Below are positions 58,616 through 64,000 of a stretch of 64,000 bases of DNA, in pieces. Origin of the DNA: Actinoplanes lobatus (GTDB lineage Bacteria; Actinomycetota; Actinomycetes; Mycobacteriales; Micromonosporaceae); assembly GCF_014205215.1 (NCBI RefSeq), contig NZ_JACHNC010000001.1, forward strand, positions 6,568,501 through 6,632,500, written 5' to 3'. The notes beneath the pieces are model-generated. The model saw only the letters and a program-made list of their open reading frames with translations, had not been told where the DNA came from and made no database searches. Made by a program: the position numbers and the translations under genes. The first letter of the stretch is position 1; each line of letters starts with the position of its first letter.

Positions 58616-58912
58616 TCAGGGATTTTGCGGTACGCGGGTGCTCCGGCCGTAGCGGAGCACGAGACGCCGTCGTGGCGGTGGGGGCGACCCGGGCGGCCGC
58701 AGAGCACGCTCGACGAGTGCTTGAGCGCGGTTGTCGGACGGGCATCGAGTGAAGATCCCGATGTGAATGCGGCCCACGCCCACGCGAACGGCGATGTGCT
58801 CCACGAGATCCTTCGCCGTGGCGTTCGCCCAGAGCGCGCCGGCGATCCGGTGTTCGAGGGCGCCGGGCGGGCAGGCGTGGTCCGCGACGACGGTGGCGCG
58901 GAACAGACGCAT
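58616..58912 (-). CDS. Small hypothetical protein (98 aa) paired with an exported peptide
   Basis: 98 residues. The first 75 (MRLFRATVVADHACPPGALE, then AKDLVEHIAVRVGVGRIHIG, FTRCPSDNRAQALVERAL) have alternating strand and helix, like a small ferredoxin-like fold. The last 20 are basic and Pro-rich. Starts 7 bases after the stop of the 44-aa peptide gene, so the two form one unit. No family recognised. It is 137 bases upstream of the TrmB/LuxR-type gene. Confidence 0.55.
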   Translation of the reverse strand: MRLFRATVVADHACPPGALEHRIAGALWANATAKDLVEHIAVRVGVGRIHIGIFTRCPSDNRAQALVERALRPPGSPPPPRRRLVLRYGRSTRVPQNP

Positions 58913-58919
58913 GCGGCGG

Positions 58920-59054
58920 TCAGTCCCAGATGAGGCTGGCCGGGCTGACGCTGTGGGCGGCCGTGTCCCGGCTCACGTCGGCGGTCTCGATGACCGGCGT
59001 GAGGACGGCGGCCAGGGCGAGGGCGCTCAGGATGATGCGTGTGAGGCGTGACAT
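58920..59054 (-). CDS. Exported small peptide (44 aa)
   Basis: 44 residues. A basic start and hydrophobic core (MSRLTRIILSALALAAVLTP) form a signal sequence, followed by a polar segment that ends SVSPASLIWD. No Cys, so no disulfide or lanthionine. GGAGC lies upstream of the ATG, and the stop is 7 bases from the next start. A short exported peptide in one unit with a small protein and next to a LuxR-type regulator recalls peptide signalling or a secreted effector, but no receptor is identified. Confidence 0.5.
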   Translation of the reverse strand: MSRLTRIILSALALAAVLTPVIETADVSRDTAAHSVSPASLIWD

Positions 59055-59446
59055 AAAACTGCTCCGTTTCGGTGGCGCGGTGGTTCGTCTCCATTCTTAG
59101 CGCATGCGGCAGGTAGCGGAAGTGGTCGGTTCTGGCCAGGACGGCGGGGTGGCCGGAAGTGGCCATTCGAAGCGATTCGACAGTGATGAAATCGCGCTGA
59201 GAATTACCCGAAAATTGATGTTCTCCCAGCTTGCAGTGCCTGCCGTGCACTCTGTAGCGCCCGATTGGATGGCTTTTAGTCCGGTTTGGTGATCCACCGA
59301 ATGGCTTGCGGCCGCCTAGGTGATCGTGCAAACTGCCAACCGGCCAATGGCGGCCTGAATGCGCGGCTCCAACGAGCATCGCACCACCTGCGTACACCGG
59401 CGTAAATGTCCCGGAATTGTATGCGAATCAGATATCCGAGGTTCTC
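59055..59446. other. Divergent promoter region of the purA-like operon
   Basis: 392 bases with noticeably lower GC in the middle (about 59180-59290), as is usual for promoter regions. It separates the minus-strand peptide/regulator genes from the plus-strand purA-like operon. I see no coding frame with a ribosome binding site. Confidence 0.5.
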
Positions 59447-60730
59447 TTGGCAACGGAACTGCACGCCGTCGTCGGCATCAACTGGGGCGACGAGGGCAAA
59501 GGCAGGATGATCGACTATCTGGCTCAGAAGGCCGATATGGTCATCCGCTATCAGGGCGGCAACAACGCCGGCCACACCGTCATCAACGAGCGCGGGACAT
59601 TCAAGCTCCGGCTCGTTCCGTCCGGCATCTTCTCCGGCCGCACCGTCAACATCCTCGGGCCGGGCGCGGTCATCGACGTCGAACGGCTCGCCGAGGAGAT
59701 CGGCGAACTGGAGGCCCTCGGGGTCGACACGTCACGCCTGTTCGTCTCCGACCGGGCGACCGTCTGCTTCCCCTTCCACCGTGACCAGGACGGATGGGAG
59801 GAGGACCGCCTCGCGGACGCCTCCTTCGGCAGCACCCGCCGGGGTATCGCACCGGTGTACGGCGACCGGTTCCTGAAGAAGGCGATCCAGGTCGGCGAAC
59901 TGTTCGACGCCGACCATCTGCGCAACCGGCTGAAGCCGATCGTCGAATGGAAGAACCTCACCCATCGCGGGCTGTATCCGGACGCGCCGGAGATCTGTCT
60001 GGAGCAGACTCTGCAATGGGCGCTGGAGTACGGCCGGCGACTGCGCGACCGGGTCCGCGACGTCACCGACCTCACCTCGGCGGCCGTCGCGGCGGGCGAC
60101 CGGCACATCATCTTCGAGGCCCAGCTGGGTGCGCTGCGCGACATCCTCCACGGCATCTTCCCGTTCACCACCTCCTCCAGCACCCTGGCCGGATACGCGC
60201 CGGTCGGCGGTGGCCTGCCGGGCCACAGCCTGTCGCGGGTGACCGGCGTGCTCAAGGCGTTCTCCACCTGCGTCGGCGAGGGGCCGTTCGTCACCGAGGA
60301 GTACGGGGCCTGGGCCGACGAACTGCGGGCCGCGTCCGGCGAGTACGGCGTCAACACCGGCCGGCCACGCCGCATCGGACACTTCGACGCCGTCGCCTCC
60401 CGCTACGGCGCGCAGGTGCAGGGCGCCACCCAGCTCGCCGTCACCAAACTCGACAGTCTCAGCGGGCTGCCCGAGCTGAGGATCTGTGTCGGCTACGACG
60501 TCGACGGCGTGGTCACCGACCGGTTCCCCATGACGCACCTGCTGGAACGCGCGACCCCGGTGTACGAGTCGATGCCCGGTTGGGACGCCGACATCACCGG
60601 CGTACGGCACTTCGCCGACCTGCCCGATACGGCAGCCGCGTACGTGCGGCGCATCGAGGAGCTGGTCGGCACGCCGATCCGGTACGTCTCCGTCGGCCCG
60701 GAACGTCACCAGCTCATCGACCTTGGATAG
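59447..60730 (+). CDS. Adenylosuccinate synthetase paralogue, divergent, first gene of a biosynthetic operon
   Basis: 427 residues, the normal PurA length. PurA joins Asp to IMP using GTP. The P-loop GINWGDEGKGR (14-19, catalytic Asp15) and QGGNNAGHT (catalytic His43) are present, as are TGRPRRIGHFDAV and TKLDSLSGLPE. But several near-invariant positions differ: the usual TTGRGIGP-YEDK reads GSTRRGIAPVYGDR, LLDID-GTYPFVTSS reads LRDILHGIFPFTTSS, and TTRVGSGPFPTE reads STCVGEGPFVTE. TTG start with GAGG upstream. Setting and divergence suggest a resistant second PurA or a biosynthetic ligase, not the housekeeping gene. Confidence 0.88.
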   Translation: MATELHAVVGINWGDEGKGRMIDYLAQKADMVIRYQGGNNAGHTVINERGTFKLRLVPSGIFSGRTVNILGPGAVIDVERLAEEIGELEALGVDTSRLFVSDRATVCFPFHRDQDGWEEDRLADASFGSTRRGIAPVYGDRFLKKAIQVGELFDADHLRNRLKPIVEWKNLTHRGLYPDAPEICLEQTLQWALEYGRRLRDRVRDVTDLTSAAVAAGDRHIIFEAQLGALRDILHGIFPFTTSSSTLAGYAPVGGGLPGHSLSRVTGVLKAFSTCVGEGPFVTEEYGAWADELRAASGEYGVNTGRPRRIGHFDAVASRYGAQVQGATQLAVTKLDSLSGLPELRICVGYDVDGVVTDRFPMTHLLERATPVYESMPGWDADITGVRHFADLPDTAAAYVRRIEELVGTPIRYVSVGPERHQLIDLG

Positions 60731-60751
60731 CGGAAAGCCCGTCGGAAGGCG

Positions 60752-62272
60752 ATGAGAATGTCACCGATGTCCACAGGGCCCCGCTTCGGGGTCGTCGGGA
60801 TGGGCGCCACCGGCGTCGGAGTCTTCGTCGAACTGGTTCAGTCCCTGATCGCCGGCGGCGACCCGTCCGGCGCGAGCATCCACCTGTTCGAGCCCCGCGA
60901 CGAGCTGGGCGCCGGCGTGGCCTACAGCACGCCGGAGGACTGCCACCTGCTCAACATGCGCGCCGTGACGATGAGTCTGCGCCCGGACGACCCGATGCAC
61001 TTCCTGCGGTGGATGCGCGAGCGCCCCGACCGGCCCGAGTCCGAGGAGTACGTACCCCGCCGGTTGTTCGCCGCCTACCTGCGCGAACACCTCGACGCCG
61101 CGGTCCGTGCGGCCCGGGCCGCACGGATCCGGGTGCACGTGCATCACGCGGTGGTCAGCGACTGCCGGGAGGAGAACGGCCTGGTCCACGTCATCGCGGG
61201 CGTCGACCACTTCGCCCTCGACTACGCGGTCCTGTGCCTGGGCGACCTGCCGTCCACCGACTACCTGGAGTTCTGCAAGCTGCCCACCTATGTGCACTCG
61301 GTGTGGCAGGGCTCCGGGCTGCGGCAGATCCCGCCGGACGCCCGGGTCGGTGTGATCGGTACCAGCCTGACCGCGGTCGACGTGCTGCTCTCGCTCGGCG
61401 AGCAGGGGCACCGGGGCCCGGTCACCGCGGTGGCCCGCCGCCGGTCGCTGCCCAAGGTGCAGGGGCCGCGGATGAGCCCCCGGCTGCGGCACATCACCCG
61501 CGACAACCTGGCGGCCCTCACCGGCGGCTGGTCGCGGCGGCTGGACCTGGACGACGTGGTACGGCTGTTCCGGGCCGAACTGGAGGACGCGCTCGGCCCC
61601 GTCGACTGGGCGGCCGTGTTCACCGAGGCACACAAACCGTTCCTCGACGCGCTGCGGCACGACGTCGCCCTCGCCGAGGACGGCCAGACAGCCTGGTACT
61701 ACATCCTGGACGCCACCTCGGAGATCATCCCGGAGCTGTGGGACTGGATGACCGAGCAGGCCCGCGCCGAGTTCCTCGAGAACCATCTCTCGATCTGGGC
61801 GATGTTCCGGCACTGCGTGCCGCTGCGTAACGGCCGGCGGCTGCTCGCGATGGCCGAGGCGGGCCGCTTCGACGCGCTCAGCGGGCTGACCTCGGTGACC
61901 CACGACCCCGACCGGGACGAGTTCGAACTCGCCGGCGTGCACGGCGAGCCGTACCGGCGGCGCGTCGACTACCTGCTGAACGCGACCGGCACCGGCTTCG
62001 CCCTCGAACGCAGCGACTCGTCGCTGCTGCAGAACATGCTGATGCGCGGCGAGATCAGGCCGCATCGCCTCGGCGGCGTCGACGTCGAATTCGACACGAT
62101 GCGGGTCATCCGGCCGGACGGATCCGCCTCCGAACGCACCTTCTACGTCGGACCGCTCACCCGCGGCGTGCACTTCTACACCAATTCCCTGGAAACCAAC
62201 CTCACGAACTCCCGGCGCGCGACCGCGGCCATGACCGCGCACCTCGTCCACCGCCGGCCGGACAACCGCTGA
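60752..62272 (+). CDS. FAD/NAD(P)-binding oxidoreductase, candidate N-monooxygenase
   Basis: 506 residues. The FAD motif is FGVVGMGATGVGVFVEL (10-26), with LFEPRDELGAGVAYST after it; the second dinucleotide site is VGVIGTSLTAVDVLLSL near 205. CHLLNMRAVTMSLRP and YVPRRLFAAYLREHL are marks of the NAD_binding_9 group, which is distantly related to amino-acid N-hydroxylases; nitrosuccinate-forming aspartate oxygenases are, as far as I recall, annotated the same way. GGAAGG lies before the ATG, 21 bases after the purA-like stop. In this operon it may hydroxylate the amine of an amino acid before formylation. Confidence 0.82.
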   Translation: MRMSPMSTGPRFGVVGMGATGVGVFVELVQSLIAGGDPSGASIHLFEPRDELGAGVAYSTPEDCHLLNMRAVTMSLRPDDPMHFLRWMRERPDRPESEEYVPRRLFAAYLREHLDAAVRAARAARIRVHVHHAVVSDCREENGLVHVIAGVDHFALDYAVLCLGDLPSTDYLEFCKLPTYVHSVWQGSGLRQIPPDARVGVIGTSLTAVDVLLSLGEQGHRGPVTAVARRRSLPKVQGPRMSPRLRHITRDNLAALTGGWSRRLDLDDVVRLFRAELEDALGPVDWAAVFTEAHKPFLDALRHDVALAEDGQTAWYYILDATSEIIPELWDWMTEQARAEFLENHLSIWAMFRHCVPLRNGRRLLAMAEAGRFDALSGLTSVTHDPDRDEFELAGVHGEPYRRRVDYLLNATGTGFALERSDSSLLQNMLMRGEIRPHRLGGVDVEFDTMRVIRPDGSASERTFYVGPLTRGVHFYTNSLETNLTNSRRATAAMTAHLVHRRPDNR

Positions 62273-62292
62273 CCAGAAACCACGGGGGAACC

Positions 62293-63204
62293 ATGCGGAT
62301 CGCATTCTTCGTAGGAAACGACGTCACCTCCCATCTCATCGTCAGTGGACTGGTCGACGACCTGCTCGCCCAGAACCACACCCCGTACCTCTTCTTCACC
62401 GGCCAGCGGGCGAACCCGAACGCCGAACCGGAACTGCGTGACCTGTTCCGGTACGAGCGCTCGCTGCTCAACGACTACGTGTACCCGTACCTCGACAGCC
62501 GCCCCGGCCTCCAGGTGGGCCGGCTGCTGTCCCCGGCCGGCATCGCCAAACTGCACCAGGGCCGAGTAGTGGTGCGGGTGGTGCCGGACGTCAACGACAG
62601 CGCCTTCGTGTCGTACCTCGCCGACTCCGGCGTGCGGGCCGGCTTCTCCATCCGCTGCTACCAGAAGTTCCGGCGGCCGCTGATCGACCACTTCCGGCCC
62701 CGCCCCGGCGAGGCCCCGCTCTTCGCGAACCTGCATCCGGGCCTGCTGCCGGCCTACCGGGGCGTGCTCACCTTCGCCCGGTCGATGCTGCAGGGCGAGA
62801 GCCACGCCGGTTTCACCCTGCACCGGGTCAACGAGGAGTGGGACGCCGGAGCGGTGATCAACATGGCGTTCCGGCGGCTCGACTACGACCGGTCCGTGCT
62901 GGAGAACATGTACGACCAGCGGGACCTCGCCCAGGACCTGCTGCGCACCGCCATCACCGGGATCACCGCCGGCGGGCAGTGGACCGACCAGCCGCAGGAC
63001 GGCTCCCAGGCCCGCTACTACTCCCACCTCACCCGGGCCGACCTCGACGAGCTGCACACCCGCGGCATCGACCTGGTCCGTCCCCGCCGGCTCGCCGACC
63101 TGCTGGCCGCGCAGTTCACCCACCCGGAGACCCGCGAACGCTACGAGCTGGCCGGCATCCTCGCCGCCCTCACCAGCCACCGCGCGGATCTGGCACTCGC
63201 CTGA
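62293..63204 (+). CDS. N10-formyltetrahydrofolate-type formyltransferase
   Basis: 303 residues. The PurN/Fmt fold is shown by FANLHPGLLPAYRGVL, with the catalytic Asn146 and His148, and by HRVNEEWDAGAVINM, with the third residue Asp184. So the complete Asn-His-Asp triad is present, and the enzyme should transfer a formyl group to an amine or hydroxylamine. Residues 1-110 are more divergent and probably bind the acceptor. GGGGGA precedes the ATG. It lies 20 bases after the oxidoreductase gene and 43 before the carrier-protein gene. Confidence 0.9.
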   Translation: MRIAFFVGNDVTSHLIVSGLVDDLLAQNHTPYLFFTGQRANPNAEPELRDLFRYERSLLNDYVYPYLDSRPGLQVGRLLSPAGIAKLHQGRVVVRVVPDVNDSAFVSYLADSGVRAGFSIRCYQKFRRPLIDHFRPRPGEAPLFANLHPGLLPAYRGVLTFARSMLQGESHAGFTLHRVNEEWDAGAVINMAFRRLDYDRSVLENMYDQRDLAQDLLRTAITGITAGGQWTDQPQDGSQARYYSHLTRADLDELHTRGIDLVRPRRLADLLAAQFTHPETRERYELAGILAALTSHRADLALA

Positions 63205-63247
63205 TCCGGCCCGCAGCACCTCACCCCGCCCACCGGAAGGAACCACC

Positions 63248-64000
63248 ATGCCCACCACCGTCGCCGTCATCTGCGACATCTGGTCCGACCTGCTCGACGT
63301 CGACGTGGAGCCCGACGACGACTTCTTCGACCTCGGCGGCTACTCGCTGCTGATCGTCAACGTGGTCGCCGAGGCCCGCCGCCACGGGATCGAACTGACC
63401 CCCGAGCAGGTCTACACCCACAAGACGCCGGCCGCGATCGCCGCGAGCCTGGGATCCGGCACCCCGGCGGCCGGCACCGATCCCGGCTTCGACGAGGTGT
63501 GGGCCACCGGCCTGAGCCCGCTCACGGCCCCCGGCGCGCCGACGCTGGTCCCGCTGGCGCCCGACGGCACCGGCACCCCGGTCTTCACCTTCCACTGGGG
63601 CACCGGCAACGTCGGCTTCCAGCGTCGGCTGGTCGACCGGTTCCGCGGCGGCCGTCCGGTCTACGGCATCCAGTCGGTCGGCATGGCCGACCGGGAGCGG
63701 CCGCCGCTGTCGCTGGTCGAGATGGCCGCCCGCTACCTGCGCGACATCCGTACCGTCCAGCCGCACGGCCCGTACCTCTTCATCGGTCCCTGCGCCGGCG
63801 GCCGGATCGCCTTCGAGATCGCCCGCCAGCTGGAGGCGGCCGGCGAGCAGGTCGCCGCGCTGATCATCGCCAACACCATGCCGCCGGGGTCGACCGAGAT
63901 GGACCCGGGCTGGGGCCTGCGGGAACTCTACGACTTCCGGCTGGCGGCGCTGCGCGGCCGTTTCGAGCTCACCGACCTGAGCGCCCAGCAGGAGCGGCTG
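63248..64000 (+). CDS. Carrier-protein plus thioesterase (PCP-TE), runs off the window
   Basis: 251 codons are visible; the gene continues past the edge. Residues 5-75 are a peptidyl/acyl carrier domain with phosphopantetheine Ser33 in DFFDLGGYSLLIVN. After a linker an alpha/beta-hydrolase thioesterase begins (TPVFTFHWGTGN, RPVYGIQSVG). Its nucleophile elbow is GPCAGG (Cys182) instead of GxSxG. Cys thioesterases occur in some NRPS systems that form strained rings or amides. No adenylation domain is seen in the visible part, so the loading enzyme must be further downstream or separate. GGAAGG lies upstream of the ATG. Confidence 0.9.
   Translation, partial: MPTTVAVICDIWSDLLDVDVEPDDDFFDLGGYSLLIVNVVAEARRHGIELTPEQVYTHKTPAAIAASLGSGTPAAGTDPGFDEVWATGLSPLTAPGAPTLVPLAPDGTGTPVFTFHWGTGNVGFQRRLVDRFRGGRPVYGIQSVGMADRERPPLSLVEMAARYLRDIRTVQPHGPYLFIGPCAGGRIAFEIARQLEAAGEQVAALIIANTMPPGSTEMDPGWGLRELYDFRLAALRGRFELTDLSAQQERL

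Noticed and set aside
59447..60730. Naming the gene purA
   Set aside because: Divergent conserved motifs and the biosynthetic setting make a housekeeping role doubtful, so no symbol is given.
59447..64000. Stating that the operon makes hadacidin
   Set aside because: The oxidoreductase family is not proven to be an N-hydroxylase, the loading enzyme is not visible, and the cluster is cut by the window edge. Left as a hypothesis.
1..64000. CRISPR arrays, tRNA/rRNA genes, replication origin, phage structural genes
   Set aside because: Read by eye on both strands; no regularly spaced repeats, cloverleaf, dnaA-box cluster or phage genes were recognised. A tRNA or ncRNA scan would be decisive and could not be run.

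Overview
The window is high-GC DNA with strongly GC-ending codons, many GTG/TTG starts, GTGA/TTGA stop-start overlaps and gene families typical of filamentous actinomycetes: SARP and SigE-type ECF regulators, LGFP repeats, MmyB-like regulators, a mycothiol-dependent isomerase-like protein, and CBM2 cellulases. I infer a member of the Micromonosporaceae, perhaps Actinoplanes or a relative. This rests on gene content and style, not on a marker gene.

Layout. (1) 1-16.4 kb is a plant-polysaccharide region: GH9 cellulase-type enzyme (-), GH10 xylanase with two LamG-like domains, CBM2-GH5-X2 endoglucanase, orphan sugar-binding lipoprotein (-), GH43 xylosidase-type enzyme and a LacI regulator. Two kinds of operator-like sites occur at the promoters: 14-bp CebR/CelR-like boxes and GAAAnTTTC palindromes. 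A DHFR-like reductase, a secreted protein, a SnoaL/LysR divergent pair and a serine hydrolase lie between the glycosidases. (2) At 16338-17661 a complete ISAs1-family element with a 10-bp target duplication has inserted into the last codons of lacI. (3) 17.7-33 kb is an accessory patchwork: small orphan genes, an Excalibur-domain protein, a large SARP regulator, an amino-acid permease, an XRE-NB-ARC-TPR regulator, a wrecked transposase, a 65-bp direct repeat, a cold-shock protein, a deazaflavin-type reductase and an orphan SUKH-like protein. (4) 33-46.5 kb is mostly redox and signalling: MmyB-like regulator/SDR pair, a desaturase-reductase-ferredoxin fusion, a cNMP-domain thioredoxin-reductase-like protein, an alpha/beta hydrolase, an LGFP protein and an orphan histidine kinase. 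(5) 46.5-57.5 kb holds a translationally coupled cyclase/ThDP-enzyme pair, a membrane protein/ECF sigma pair, a TetR/isochorismatase pair with two near-identical palindromic operators, and a coupled WXG-like/DUF1023/lipoprotein operon.

(6) The right end (about 57.5-64 kb, running off the edge) is the most interesting part. A TrmB/LuxR-type regulator, a 98-aa protein and a 44-aa exported peptide are encoded on the minus strand. Facing away from them is a tight plus-strand operon: an adenylosuccinate-synthetase paralogue, an FAD/NAD(P)-dependent oxidoreductase, an N10-formyl-THF-type formyltransferase and a carrier-protein/thioesterase protein with a Cys nucleophile. An oxygenase, a formyltransferase and a carrier protein next to a copy of PurA suggest an N-formyl-N-hydroxy amino acid. 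Hadacidin (N-formyl-N-hydroxyglycine) is such a molecule and inhibits PurA, so the PurA copy could be a self-resistance target. This is a hypothesis; a formylated hydroxamate siderophore or a biosynthetic role for the PurA-like enzyme are the alternatives.

I saw no rRNA, tRNA, CRISPR array or replication origin by eye.
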